Below are positions 46,254-55,696 of a DNA stretch of 64,000 bases, in pieces (position 1 is the first letter of the stretch; every line of letters starts with the position of its first letter). The DNA lies in the NCBI RefSeq assembly GCF_000382485.1, contig NZ_AORY01000001.1, positions 1 through 64,000 on the forward strand, written 5' to 3'. The stretch is from Sphingomonas sp. Mn802worker (GTDB taxonomy: Bacteria > Pseudomonadota > Alphaproteobacteria > Sphingomonadales > Sphingomonadaceae). The notes beneath the pieces were generated by a model. That model was not told the origin of the DNA. It saw only the letters and a program-made list of their open reading frames with translations, and ran no database searches. Both the position numbers and the translations under genes were made by a program.

Positions 46254-46743
46254 ATGTCCGAGACTGCCGGGAGACCGAATCGACGCTGTGGGAAAAGGTG
46301 AAGGGCGAGATCACCGCCGGCGCCAAGGGCGGCAAGAAGGGGCAATGGTCCGCGCGAAAGGCGCAGATGGCGGTGTAGGAGTGTCAGAAGCGCGGCGGCG
46401 GCTACGTCGGCAAGCAGGACGAGCATAATTCGTTGCACGAGTGGACCGAGGAAGACCGGGGCACCAAGTCGGAGAAGGAAGGCGGCAAGACGGGCGAGCG
46501 CTACCTACCCAAGGAAGCGCGCGAGAGGCTGAGCCACGAGGAGTACAGGCGCACGACCGCCAAAAGCGCGCCGACACGAAGAAGGGCAAGCAGATCTCCG
46601 CCTAGCCCAAGGACGTCGCCGACAAGACCCGCTCGGCACGCGACCACCGCAGCAAGTCAGAGCTCTACGCCGAAGCGAAGAAGCGCGACATGTCCGGCCG
46701 ATCGAAGATGGGAAAGGACGAGCTGCTCAAGGCGCTTGCTTGA
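46254..46743 (+). pseudogene. Decayed DUF5872-like gene
   Basis: Conceptual translation across breaks gives a basic protein resembling DUF5872 proteins, a family name given from memory. Intact pieces are LWEKVKGEITAGAKGGK, GQWSARKAQMAV, GERYLPKEARERLS and, in another frame, ARDHRSKSELYAEAKKRDMS. Lesions are a TAG at 46376 and a TAG at 46603, each a likely CAG-to-TAG change, and a one-base loss in AAAA at 46562. The probable start ATG at 46254 is also out of frame with the body. Several independent lesions indicate true decay, not sequencing error. The 3' end overlaps the DoxX gene on the other strand. Confidence 0.75.
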
Positions 46744-47122
46744 CGCGGACTGCGCCGCTCGCCCACAATGCCCACCAGATGATCAGCGGCTGCAGGGCAA
46801 GGCGCGGTGCATGGTACCAGATCGACAGGCCGGTGCCGTGTGACAGGTCGTTGATCGCGTGCTGGACGTTGGCGGGCCAAACGCACAGCGCGTAGGCGGC
46901 GAGTGCCCAGCCGGCCGGCCTGCGCCACCGTGGAAAGACGAGCGCCATCGCCCCCGCAAGCTCGCAAATACCCGTTGCCAACACCACCACGCGTGGTTGG
47001 GGTACCCATGCGGGCACGATCCGCACTATCGCTTCGGTGAAGTAAAGGTGGCCCGCACCCGCGAGTGCATAGAAAGCGGTGAGCAGCCGGCACCCGACCG
47101 ATCGGACGCGCGTCTCCGTCAC
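46727..47122 (-). CDS. DoxX-family membrane protein
   Basis: A 131-residue protein with four membrane segments in the DoxX pattern: AFYALAGAGHLYF, ATGICELAGAMALVFP, and PANVQHAINDL. The function is uncertain; family members are linked to redox or sulfur chemistry. The GTG start at 47122 overlaps the stop of the upstream gene (GTGA), so both are translated together. Its 3' end overlaps the DUF5872-like remnant by 17 bases. Confidence 0.75.
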   Translation of the reverse strand: MTETRVRSVGCRLLTAFYALAGAGHLYFTEAIVRIVPAWVPQPRVVVLATGICELAGAMALVFPRWRRPAGWALAAYALCVWPANVQHAINDLSHGTGLSIWYHAPRLALQPLIIWWALWASGAVRVKQAP

Positions 47123-47463
47123 TGCTCGATCGCGAGAAGGGTCACTCCGTCGTACTTCGCCTCTTTCGGCTCGAACAACTCGCTTGCGGTAAAGCGCCGC
47201 GGCGTGACCCGCAGCCCGGTGAGACCGGTAAGCTTGAACGCACCGATCTTTGGCTCGCGCGGGGGCTGTCCGTCACGCTCGAGCGTCAACGCGTCCAGAT
47301 AGATTTCGCCGTGCTTGGTGTACACGATGTGCGGGGCGAGCGTCACCGTACCCCGGTTGTAGCTCGCCGCAATCGCCTGCTGCTTCACAATGGCTTCGAA
47401 CACGAGCGGCATCGTGTCCGGAACGGCCGCGGCGGAGCGATCCTCACTGATGGTCAACGTCAT
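47119..47463 (-). CDS. Small protein with WYL-like C-terminal fold
   Basis: A 114-residue protein. The sequence AIVKQQAIAASYNRGTVTLA, followed by LAPHIVYTKHGEIYLDALTL and LKLTG/LTGLRVT-like strands, resembles a WYL sensor domain without the usual HTH DNA-binding part. It could bind a nucleic acid or nucleotide ligand, but this is pattern-level only. The ATG at 47463 is used. It is coupled to the DoxX gene downstream. Confidence 0.6.
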   Translation of the reverse strand: MTLTISEDRSAAAVPDTMPLVFEAIVKQQAIAASYNRGTVTLAPHIVYTKHGEIYLDALTLERDGQPPREPKIGAFKLTGLTGLRVTPRRFTASELFEPKEAKYDGVTLLAIEQ

Positions 47464-47548
47464 TCGCCCATCTTAGCCGGACTCGCTGCGGTGCAGCAAG
47501 AACGTGCGGCGAAACGACGGGTTTCCTGTCATTCGCCGCACGTTTCAC

Positions 47549-49675
47549 TCACTTGACGCCGGGCACGCCCATCAGCTTCTGCGCAAAATAGGTCATCTGC
47601 AACGCGTTCAATCGCGCACCCTGCTCTATGTCTGCATCGCCCGAGTGACCGCCCGCGGTATCCTCATAGAACAGGTAAGGCAGGCCGTATTCCTTCAGAC
47701 GGGCGGCGAACTTGCGTGCGTGCTGCGGGCCGACGCGGTCGTCCTTGGTCGTCGTCCAGACATACGGCTCCGGATAGTTCACCCTGCGCTTGATGTTCTG
47801 ATACGGCGAGATCTTCTCAAGGAACGCGCGCTCCTCGGGCACGCTGACCGAGCCATATTCGTCGACCCATGACGCGCCGGCGGCGATCTGTTCGTAGCGG
47901 ATCATGTCGAGCAGCGGGACCTGGATCGTCACTGCCTTCCACATGTCGGGATGCTGGTTGAACTCGACCCCCATCAGCAGCCCGCCGTTCGAACCGCCGT
48001 AGATGCCGAGCTTCGACGGACTGGTCAGCCGCCTAGTGAACAGGTCGCGCGCAACGGCAGCGAAATCGTCGTAGATGATCTGCCGCTTGGTTTTTCGCCC
48101 CGCATCGTGCCACGCTGGGCCGAACTCGCCGCCACCGCGGATGTTGGCGAGCACATAGGCGCCGCCGCGCTCCAGCCACAGTTTGCCAGTCAGCGCGGCA
48201 TAGCTCGGCGTCATCGACGATTGGAAGCCGCCATACGCCGTCATCAACGTCGGCGTGCTGCCGTCGAGTGGCGCATTCTTTGCGTGCACGATAAAGTACG
48301 GGATCTTGGTCCCGTCACTCGACACCGCCTCGAACTGCTCCGACACCAGCCCTGCTGCATCAAAGCGCGCGGGCAGCGCCTTCACCTGCTGCGGTGCAGC
48401 CGTGCCGCCGGCCGACACCGACCACAAGGTCGTCGGGGCAAGGAAGCTGGTGACCGTCAGATAGGCGTCGTCGCTGTGATCGGTCGCGCTCGCGACACCG
48501 ATCGATGCATTGTCGGGAAGCGCAAGCTGGCGCTTCGTCCACCCGCTCGCGCCATGGGTGAAGACGATCGCGCGGCCGCGGACGTTGTCGTATACGCTGG
48601 CGATCACGTGATTGCGCGTCGTCGTCACGCGATCGACCGACTGGCGCGCGGTCGGCGCGAAGACCAGTTGCGGCGTGAAGCGGCCTTTCACCACCTCCGA
48701 CAGCGGCGCGGAGGCGACCGCACCGGCCGGAATCGCGCCCCAGGGATCGCTCGTCTCGAAGATGACCTGCCCGTCGACCATCCCGCTGGGGAAGGTGCGC
48801 GCGGGCACGTCGAGCTTCACCAGCTTGCCGTCGTGCTCGACGAGCGTCTCACCACCAAAGAAGGTCGGGCGGCGCTGCACCATGACGACGCGGTTGCCCG
48901 CGCCATCCTCCATCACCATGCCGTAGGTGCCGAGTTGGTCCTCCGGCTTGCCGCGGTACACCTCCTCCGCCTGCGACAGCGGCTGTCCGCGCCTCACGCG
49001 CTTGACGACGAAGGGATAGCCCGAGCCGGTCATCGTGCCCGCGCCCCAGTCGCGTGAGACGAGCAATGTGTCGGCGTCGATCCAGTCGGCGCCCTGCTTG
49101 GATGTCGGCAGGTTGAAGCCATTCGGCACGAACGTGCCGCTGTCGAGGTCGAACTCGCGATAGGTCACCGCATCCTCGCCGCCTTCGGACAGAGCGACCA
49201 GACAGCGCCGCTGGTCGGGTTCGAGACAGGTCAGCCCCTTCCACACCCATTTCTTGTTCTCGGCACGGCTGAGCGCGTCGAGGTCGAGCGCCACCGTCCA
49301 CGCGGGGGCCTCAGCGGCATATCCCTGCTTGCTGGTCCAGCGCAGGACGCCTTGCGGATGCTCCGCGTCGCGCCAGAAATTGTAGACGCGCCCGTGCAAT
49401 TGGATCGGCATCGCGATCCGGTCCTTCGCCGACGCGATCGCCAGCGCTTCGGCATAGAATTGCTTGTAGCGCGGATCGTTCTGGAGCCGCGGCAGCGTGC
49501 GGGCATTCTCCGCTGCGACCCAGGCGAGCGGCTTGGCTCCGTCCTTGTCCTCCAGCCACATATACGGATCGGCAGAAGCGGTGGCGGCGGCCGGAGCCGC
49601 GGTCTTGTCAATCATCGGCTTGTTGTGGGTGCCCGCTTGGGCGCCTGCAACCATGGCGAGCGCAATCAGGATCAT
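47549..49675 (-). CDS. Prolyl oligopeptidase family serine peptidase (S9)
   Basis: A 708-residue exported peptidase. A hydrophobic N-terminus (MILIALAMVAGAQAGTH) suggests export. An N-terminal beta-propeller (about 40-430) gates the alpha/beta-hydrolase domain. The nucleophile lies in GGSNGGLLMG, the Asp in TKDDRVGPQHA and the His in GGHSGD. It cleaves peptides, probably after proline, in the periplasm. The ATG at 49675 is used. It is divergent from the DHA2 transporter gene with 41 bases between. Confidence 0.92.
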   Translation of the reverse strand: MILIALAMVAGAQAGTHNKPMIDKTAAPAAATASADPYMWLEDKDGAKPLAWVAAENARTLPRLQNDPRYKQFYAEALAIASAKDRIAMPIQLHGRVYNFWRDAEHPQGVLRWTSKQGYAAEAPAWTVALDLDALSRAENKKWVWKGLTCLEPDQRRCLVALSEGGEDAVTYREFDLDSGTFVPNGFNLPTSKQGADWIDADTLLVSRDWGAGTMTGSGYPFVVKRVRRGQPLSQAEEVYRGKPEDQLGTYGMVMEDGAGNRVVMVQRRPTFFGGETLVEHDGKLVKLDVPARTFPSGMVDGQVIFETSDPWGAIPAGAVASAPLSEVVKGRFTPQLVFAPTARQSVDRVTTTRNHVIASVYDNVRGRAIVFTHGASGWTKRQLALPDNASIGVASATDHSDDAYLTVTSFLAPTTLWSVSAGGTAAPQQVKALPARFDAAGLVSEQFEAVSSDGTKIPYFIVHAKNAPLDGSTPTLMTAYGGFQSSMTPSYAALTGKLWLERGGAYVLANIRGGGEFGPAWHDAGRKTKRQIIYDDFAAVARDLFTRRLTSPSKLGIYGGSNGGLLMGVEFNQHPDMWKAVTIQVPLLDMIRYEQIAAGASWVDEYGSVSVPEERAFLEKISPYQNIKRRVNYPEPYVWTTTKDDRVGPQHARKFAARLKEYGLPYLFYEDTAGGHSGDADIEQGARLNALQMTYFAQKLMGVPGVK

Positions 49676-49716
49676 TCAAGGCTCCGTACAGCTTGGCACC
49701 CTTGTGACGCTGCGGC

Positions 49717-51150
49717 ATGGGTAAGACAATGGAAAGTGAGCGCTTCGCCCAATCCCAAGCCGATGGTCTGCCGCCGCGGCGACGGCTCGCCGCAATCGCG
49801 GCCTTGTGCTTCGGTACCGCGCTGGTCGTGATCGATGGCGGCGTCGCAAACGTCGCGTTGCCGACGATCGCGCGCGACCTTGGGGTGAGTTCCAGCTCGG
49901 TCGTGTCGATCGTCACGATCTACCAGCTGATGCTTGTCATGCTGATGCTGCCCTTTGCGGGTCTAGGCGAACGGATCGGGCTCAAGCGGATGTACCAGCT
50001 TGGTCAGCTGATCTTCACGGTCGCAACGCTGCTATGCTTTTTTGCCAAAAGCCTGCCGTTCCTGCTGGTGGTCCGCGCCGCGCAGGCGATCGGCGCGGCG
50101 GGCGCACTGGCGGTCGCAAGCGCGCTGATCCGGCAGACCTATCCGGCACAGCAACTCGGTCGCGGGCTGGGCATCAACTCGGTCATCGTGTCGAGCTCGG
50201 CCGCGGCGGCGCCGACGATCGGCGGCCTGGTGCTTGCGGTCGCGCCGTGGCCGTGGGTGTTTGCAAGCGCTATCCCGTTCGCAATCGGCTCGCTGCTGCT
50301 CGGCCGCGCGCTCCCCGACGCGCCACCGCGCGATCAGCGGTTCGACCTTGCCGGCGCGGTGATGTGCGCGGCGATGTTCGGGCTCGTCATCGGTGGGCTC
50401 GAAAGCGCGGTGCACGGCGACAGCCCGGTCGTATCTGCGGCGATCGTGCTTCTGGGTGTGGCGCTCGGCACCTATTTCGTCCGACGCGAACGAGGAACGG
50501 ACAATCCGATTTTGCCGATCGACCTGCTCGGCCGTCCGGTGATCGCCTTGTCCGCGATCGGCGCCTTCAGCGCCTTTACCTCGTCGATGACGCTGTTGCT
50601 GTCGACGCCGTTCCGGCTGACACACTCCTACGGCTTCTCCGCCGCGGAGGTCGGCGCGGCGATCGCGCCATGGCCGCTCACCAACATGATCGTCGCACCG
50701 CTGGCCGGCTGGCTGTCCGACCGCGTGCCCGCCGGGCTGCTCGGCGGCGTCGGTATGGCGATCTCGATCGTGGCGCTGACCCTCATCGCATACATGCCTG
50801 CCGATCCGGGCTATTTCGACATTGCGTGGCGGATGGCGCTGTGCGGATCGGGCTTCGGCATCTTCCTGCCGCCGAACGCGCGACTCATCATCGGATCAGC
50901 CCCGCGTGAACGTGCCGCCGCTGCGGGTGGTCTCGTAAGCACGGTGCGGCTGGTCGGGCAAACGACCGGCGCAACGCTGGTCGCGGCCTTGCTAGCCTTC
51001 GGTGTCGGTGCACGCAGCACGCCCCCGCTGGTCGCGGCAGCACTGGCGCTGGTCGCAGGGGTATGCAGCCTCGCACGGCTTCGGCCATCGATCCGCAATC
51101 CGCAGCGTAGCGAAACGCAGGACGTGCAACCCGCCGCCCCGGTCCGCTGA
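49717..51150 (+). CDS. MFS transporter, DHA2 (14-segment drug efflux) family
   Basis: A 477-residue protein with about 14 membrane segments. The family motif LGVSSSSVVSIVTIYQLMLV and GERIGLKRMYQLG (motif A) are typical of EmrB/QacA-type drug:H+ antiporters. The substrate is unknown, and no membrane-fusion partner (EmrA) is adjacent. The start may be ATG at 49717 or 49729. It converges on the DUF423 gene with a 2-base gap. Confidence 0.9.
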   Translation: MGKTMESERFAQSQADGLPPRRRLAAIAALCFGTALVVIDGGVANVALPTIARDLGVSSSSVVSIVTIYQLMLVMLMLPFAGLGERIGLKRMYQLGQLIFTVATLLCFFAKSLPFLLVVRAAQAIGAAGALAVASALIRQTYPAQQLGRGLGINSVIVSSSAAAAPTIGGLVLAVAPWPWVFASAIPFAIGSLLLGRALPDAPPRDQRFDLAGAVMCAAMFGLVIGGLESAVHGDSPVVSAAIVLLGVALGTYFVRRERGTDNPILPIDLLGRPVIALSAIGAFSAFTSSMTLLLSTPFRLTHSYGFSAAEVGAAIAPWPLTNMIVAPLAGWLSDRVPAGLLGGVGMAISIVALTLIAYMPADPGYFDIAWRMALCGSGFGIFLPPNARLIIGSAPRERAAAAGGLVSTVRLVGQTTGATLVAALLAFGVGARSTPPLVAAALALVAGVCSLARLRPSIRNPQRSETQDVQPAAPVR

Positions 51151-51152
51151 CC

Positions 51153-51488
51153 TCAGCCGCCGCGTGCGGCGATCCAGGCGAGCCACAGCCAGCCGGCGAT
51201 CAGCATCGCGCCACCGATCGGCGTGATCGCCCCGAACCAGCGCGGCGCACCCAACGCCATCAGGTACAGCGTGCCCGCGAAGATCGCGCTGCCGATGACG
51301 AACAGCCAGCCAGGGCCGCGCGCGTCGAGCCGAAGCGCAATCAACGTCGCGACCGCATGGATCAGCTGATACTGACCGCCGGTCTTCAGCCACTCCGCTG
51401 CCGCACCCGACGCACCGTGCGCTCCAAACGCGCCGGCACCCACCGCGAGCGCACCCGACAGCGCGGCCAAAAGCATCAACAGGTTCAA
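51153..51488 (-). CDS. DUF423 membrane protein
   Basis: A 111-residue protein with four membrane segments. The N-terminal pattern AALSGALAVGAGAFGAHG is the hallmark of DUF423 (YgdD-like). The function is unknown. The TTG start at 51488 overlaps the stop of the antiporter gene (TTGA); an in-frame ATG at 51476 lacks a ribosome-binding site. It is the last gene of the radA-led run. Confidence 0.85.
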   Translation of the reverse strand: MNLLMLLAALSGALAVGAGAFGAHGASGAAAEWLKTGGQYQLIHAVATLIALRLDARGPGWLFVIGSAIFAGTLYLMALGAPRWFGAITPIGGAMLIAGWLWLAWIAARGG

Positions 51489-53272
51489 GTCGCCGTTCCC
51501 GTACCGCGTCCGACCGGCGTCGGCTCGCGCGCCAATTCGGTTATAATCACGTCTCGCGCAGCGCGGATGTCGCCAGTCTCGATCTGCAACCGCAATCGTT
51601 CACGGTCACGCGAGCGGTACATGTCCTCGGCGCGGTCGATTTCCTCGTTCGAGATCTGCAAGCCCTGCATCGCCAGCCGCGCCATCTTGACCGCCGATTC
51701 GAGCACCTCGCGCACAACGTAGCGCGCGGGACCGTTCTTGAGCTTGATTAGCGCGCGGCGATCGAACGCACGGACGTAGACGGCGGCATTCGGGAATGCT
51801 TCGTGAACGCTTTCCAGCCAGTCGGCATCGATCTGGTCGCCGTCGATGCAGAACAGGATCAGTTCGGCGTCGGCGGCTCCAGCCTGCCGCAGCAGATCGA
51901 GCCTCGTGCCGTCGCCGAAATAGACTTTGGCGCCGAACTCCGCTGCGACGTCGATCATCTCGATGTCGCTGTCGATCAGCGTGACGGGCACACCGCTCGC
52001 CATCAGCATCTGCGCTACCGTCTGCCCGAACCGGCCGTAGCCTACGACCAGCGCGTTGGCGCCGTCGGCGCTCGGCCCGTCGCGCTCTCCGACCGGATCG
52101 ATCGGTGCCTCGCGGAAGGCGCGGGTCGCCATCATCAGGAACGGCGTGGTCGCCATCGACAGCGTAATGACCGCGCCGAACAGGCTGGCCGCCTCTGGCG
52201 CGATCAGGAAGCCGCTCTGCGCTTGTCCCAGCAGCACGAAACCGAACTCGCCGCCCTGGCTGAGCAGCAGCCCTAGCCCGAGCGCCGGTCGCCACGGCAT
52301 GCGGAACACGCGCGCGATCAGGAAGATCACCGACGCCTTGGTCACGATCAGCGCGGCGGCCATTCCCGCCACGAACAAAGGCCGCTCGGCGATCGCCGAC
52401 AGATCAAGCATCATGCCGACCGCGAGGAAGAACAATCCGAGCAGGATCGAGCGGAACGGCTCGACATCCGCCTCCAGCTCATGGCGATACGGGCTGTCGG
52501 CCAGCATCACGCCCGCAACGAACGCGCCGAGCGCGGTCGACAGCCCGAGCAGCTCCATCAGCGCAGCCGAGGCGATGACCGTGAAGAGCGCCGCGAAGAC
52601 GAACATCTCGCGCTCGCCCAGATTGCCGATCCAGCGGAACAGCGGGCCGAGGATGAAGCGACCCGCCGCGATCAGCCCGACAATCGCGAGCATGGTGTAG
52701 AGCGCGAGCAGCCAGCCCGACGGGCCACCCGCCTCGGCCGGATTGCGGCTCATCGCAGCGATGATCGTGATCATCGGGATGATCGACAGGTCCTGGAACA
52801 ACAGGATCGAAAAGGCGCGCTCCCCGAACGGCGTCCGCAGCCGCCCGGCCGATTGCAGCATCGGCAGCACCTGCGCGGTCGACGACAGGGCAAGCGGCAT
52901 GCCGAGCGCCAGCGCCGCCGCGACCGAGAAATGCGCGACGAACGCCAGGATCGCGGTGATCGCCGCTCCGCAGGCAAGCACCTGCAAAGTGCCGAGCGCG
53001 AAGATGTCTTCCTTCAATCGCCACAATTTGGCCGGGCTCAGCTCCAGTCCAACGATGAACAGCAGCATCGTGATGCCCAGTTCGGCGAAGCCCATCTTGG
53101 CTTCCGCATTGCCGACCAGGCCGAGGACATGCGGCCCGACCACCGCCCCGGCGACGAGATAGCCGAGCGTCGCACCCAGGCCCAGGCGGCGGAACAGCAG
53201 CACGAAGACCAGTGCGAAGCCGAGCAGGATGAACCCGTCGCGCAGCAGCGACCCGTCGGCGGCATGCTCCAT
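51485..53272 (-). CDS. CPA2-family cation:proton antiporter (KefB/KefC-like)
   Basis: A 595-residue protein. It has about 12 membrane segments (1-390), with FRRLGLGATLGYLVAGAVVG at the start and ALGAFVAGVMLADSPYRHEL. A TrkA-N domain follows with the nucleotide motif VVGYGRFGQTVAQML (about 408), and the C-terminal helices end at about 595. It probably carries K+/H+ antiport gated by a ligand such as glutathione adducts. The ATG at 53272 overlaps the stop of the nifU-like gene (TGATG). Confidence 0.9.
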   Translation of the reverse strand: MEHAADGSLLRDGFILLGFALVFVLLFRRLGLGATLGYLVAGAVVGPHVLGLVGNAEAKMGFAELGITMLLFIVGLELSPAKLWRLKEDIFALGTLQVLACGAAITAILAFVAHFSVAAALALGMPLALSSTAQVLPMLQSAGRLRTPFGERAFSILLFQDLSIIPMITIIAAMSRNPAEAGGPSGWLLALYTMLAIVGLIAAGRFILGPLFRWIGNLGEREMFVFAALFTVIASAALMELLGLSTALGAFVAGVMLADSPYRHELEADVEPFRSILLGLFFLAVGMMLDLSAIAERPLFVAGMAAALIVTKASVIFLIARVFRMPWRPALGLGLLLSQGGEFGFVLLGQAQSGFLIAPEAASLFGAVITLSMATTPFLMMATRAFREAPIDPVGERDGPSADGANALVVGYGRFGQTVAQMLMASGVPVTLIDSDIEMIDVAAEFGAKVYFGDGTRLDLLRQAGAADAELILFCIDGDQIDADWLESVHEAFPNAAVYVRAFDRRALIKLKNGPARYVVREVLESAVKMARLAMQGLQISNEEIDRAEDMYRSRDRERLRLQIETGDIRAARDVIITELAREPTPVGRGTGTAT

Positions 53273-53727
53273 CAGCGCGGCACCTGCGCGGTAATGGTCC
53301 CGTTCGCGTGAGCCGCAGCATCCGCCGCTTCCGCCGCGGCCTCGAACGCAAGCCGGATCGAGGGATGACGGGCGGTCAGCTTCAGGCCCGGTGAGAAGAC
53401 CTGTATGCCGGGCCAGTCGGGCGCCTCACCCGTACCCGCCAGCCATGTCGTCAGCTGGTCACGCGCGGTGGCAAGCTCGGCCGGAGTCCGCCCGATCGCG
53501 TGGCTTGCCAGCAGCGTCGACGACGCTTGTCCGAGCAGACAGGCGCGCACCTGGGTTCCGACCCTGGCGACGCGGCCATCCGCCCCAAGCTCGATATCGA
53601 CCGTTACCCGGCTGCCGCAGATCGGTGAGCGCTTCTCCGCCGATGCCGCACCCTCAGGCAACCGGTCGGGATACGGATTGCCGAGCGCGAGCGCGGAAAT
53701 CTCCGGCGTGTAGAGGTCGAGGCTCAA
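53272..53727 (-). CDS. Iron-sulfur cluster scaffold-like protein (NifU/IscU N-terminal type)
   Basis: A 151-residue protein of the NifU N-terminal family. Two of the three cluster-ligand positions are kept: C37 in SPICGSRVT and C63 in RACLLGQASS. The third cysteine, expected near residue 130, is replaced in the ARHPSIRL segment, so stable cluster assembly is doubtful. The TTG start at 53727 overlaps the cvpA stop (TTGA). It sits between cvpA and a cation antiporter gene. Confidence 0.78.
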   Translation of the reverse strand: MSLDLYTPEISALALGNPYPDRLPEGAASAEKRSPICGSRVTVDIELGADGRVARVGTQVRACLLGQASSTLLASHAIGRTPAELATARDQLTTWLAGTGEAPDWPGIQVFSPGLKLTARHPSIRLAFEAAAEAADAAAHANGTITAQVPR

Positions 53728-54287
53728 GAGGCGGTGTTTCCGTTGTCTTGCGGGATCGGGTACCAGCGCGGCGAGAACAGCGGCTTTCCGCGACGTCGGC
53801 GATCGACCACGTCGGCGATCGAGGCGCTGGTTGCACTGAGCAGCGGGTAGGTTCGCGCCTGCACGATCCACGCCGGTCGCCGCGCAGGGCCGCCGCCCAT
53901 CAGGTCGAGCACCAGCACGATCAACAGGAACGCGAGGCTGGCGAAGATCAATCCCTTGAGCGCGCCGAAACCGAAACCGAGCGCGCGGTCGATCGGCCCC
54001 AACACCGACGTGCGCGTCCGCGCGCTGACCGCGTTCACGACGATCCGGCTGAGCAGGTACGTCCCGCCGGTCAGGATCGCAAACGCGAGCACCGTCGCAC
54101 CCGACGGCGTGCCGATCGTCGGTGCCAACGCGCGCGACAGCGGCAGGTGGAAGATCTTAAGCGCGAACACCATCGCCACCCAGGCGAACAGCGCCAGTAC
54201 CTCCGCCACGAAACCACGCTTCGCCCCCAACAGCGCGGTCGAGGCGACGAGCAGCAGGACGACGATGTCGAGGGCGTGCAGGTTCAT
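53724..54287 (-). CDS. cvpA: CvpA family membrane protein
   Basis: A 187-residue protein with four hydrophobic segments matching CvpA: LDIVVLLLVASTALLGAKRG, FVAEVLALFAWVAMVFA, and the pattern LGFGFGALKGLIF. In E. coli it was linked to colicin V production; later work points to envelope stress tolerance. The start is taken as ATG at 54287, one codon after a GTG. It lies 33 bases after radA. purF, often next to cvpA, is not here. Confidence 0.88.
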   Translation of the reverse strand: MNLHALDIVVLLLVASTALLGAKRGFVAEVLALFAWVAMVFALKIFHLPLSRALAPTIGTPSGATVLAFAILTGGTYLLSRIVVNAVSARTRTSVLGPIDRALGFGFGALKGLIFASLAFLLIVLVLDLMGGGPARRPAWIVQARTYPLLSATSASIADVVDRRRRGKPLFSPRWYPIPQDNGNTAS

Positions 54288-54320
54288 CACGCTCTAGATA
54301 CGGGCTGCCGCCGCAGGCGA

Positions 54321-55688
54321 CTAGCCCCGGCCGAGCATGTGATCGACGAAGCGTCCGAGATTGCCGAAGCTGGACAGGCGCACCGACGCGCCCTCCGACA
54401 CGCCTGACGGCACCATTGCGCGCGTGAAGCCCAGCTTGCCCGCCTCCTTCAACCGCAGCGGCGCATGCGCGACCGGGCGTATCTCGCCAGACAGCGCGAT
54501 CTCGCCGAACGCGACTCCATCGGAGGCGACCGGCCGCTCGCTGAGCGCGGAGATCAGCGCCGCTGCTACCGCCAGATCGGCGGCAGGGTCCTGCACGCGG
54601 TAACCACCGGCGACGTTCAGATAGACCTCGCAGGTCGAAAAGCTGAGCCCGCAGCGCGCTTCCACCACCGCCAGGATCATCGCCAGCCGCCCTAAGTCCC
54701 AGCCGACCACTGCACGCCTGGGCGTCGCCCCGCTTGCCAGTCGCACCACTAGCGCCTGTATCTCAACCAGCACCGGCCGCGTTCCCTCCAATGCGGGGAA
54801 CACGATCGAACCAGTGACGCTCTCGTCGCGCTGCGTCAGGAACAGGCTCGATGGATTTGCAACCTCGACCAGCCCCTCGCCCGCCATTGCGAAAACGCCG
54901 ATCTCGTCCGTCCCGCCGAAGCGGTTCTTGATCGCGCGCAAGATGCGATACTGATGGCTGCGCTCGCCCTCGAAGCTGAGCACGGTGTCGACCATGTGTT
55001 CGAGCACGCGCGGCCCCGCGATCGACCCGTCCTTGGTCACGTGCCCGACCAGCACCACCGCCGTCCCGCGTTCCTTGGCGAAGCGGATCAGTTCCTGCGC
55101 GGTGGCGCGCACCTGACTGACCGTGCCCGGTGCGCCCTCGATCAGGTCGGAGTGCATCGTCTGGATCGAGTCGATCACCAGCAATGCGGGCGGATCGACT
55201 TGCAGCGTGGTCAGGATGTCGCGCGTCGAGGTCGCGGCGGCGAGCTGTACCGGCGCATCGCCGAGACCGAGCCGCTGCGCGCGCAACCGCACCTGATCCG
55301 CCGCTTCCTCACCCGAGACGTAGGCGACGCTGCGCCCGCCGCGGGCCAGCCGTGCCGCCGCCTGCAGCAGCAGCGTCGACTTGCCGACGCCCGGATCGCC
55401 GCCGATCAACGTCGCCGAGCCCGCGACCAATCCGCCGCCGAGTGCGCGGTCGAGTTCGGCAATGCCGAAGCTCATCCGCTCCGGTAGGGCGATGTCGGCG
55501 TCGAGCTTGACCAGCGTCAGCGCGCGCCCGCCCGATTGCAGATTATGTTTCGCCTGGAACGGCGTGACGACCGCCGACGCCTCCTCGACCAGTGTGTTCC
55601 ATTCGTTGCAATCGGTACATTGCCCCTGCCAGCGGTGCGACACTGAACCGCACGACTGACAGACATATCGACGTTGCGCTTTAGCCAT
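54321..55688 (-). CDS. radA: DNA repair protein RadA
   Basis: A 455-residue branch-migration helicase of the RadA/Sms family that helps RecA in recombinational repair. The zinc finger is YVCQSCGSVSHRWQGQCTDC at the start, Walker A is GGDPGVGKSTLLLQ, the RadA-specific KNRFG motif is present, and the C-terminal Lon-like domain follows. The ATG at 55688 gives the usual start. A candidate LexA box overlaps its promoter. It heads a tightly packed five-gene run. Confidence 0.97.
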   Translation of the reverse strand: MAKAQRRYVCQSCGSVSHRWQGQCTDCNEWNTLVEEASAVVTPFQAKHNLQSGGRALTLVKLDADIALPERMSFGIAELDRALGGGLVAGSATLIGGDPGVGKSTLLLQAAARLARGGRSVAYVSGEEAADQVRLRAQRLGLGDAPVQLAAATSTRDILTTLQVDPPALLVIDSIQTMHSDLIEGAPGTVSQVRATAQELIRFAKERGTAVVLVGHVTKDGSIAGPRVLEHMVDTVLSFEGERSHQYRILRAIKNRFGGTDEIGVFAMAGEGLVEVANPSSLFLTQRDESVTGSIVFPALEGTRPVLVEIQALVVRLASGATPRRAVVGWDLGRLAMILAVVEARCGLSFSTCEVYLNVAGGYRVQDPAADLAVAAALISALSERPVASDGVAFGEIALSGEIRPVAHAPLRLKEAGKLGFTRAMVPSGVSEGASVRLSSFGNLGRFVDHMLGRG

Positions 55689-55696
55689 CCCCCGTC

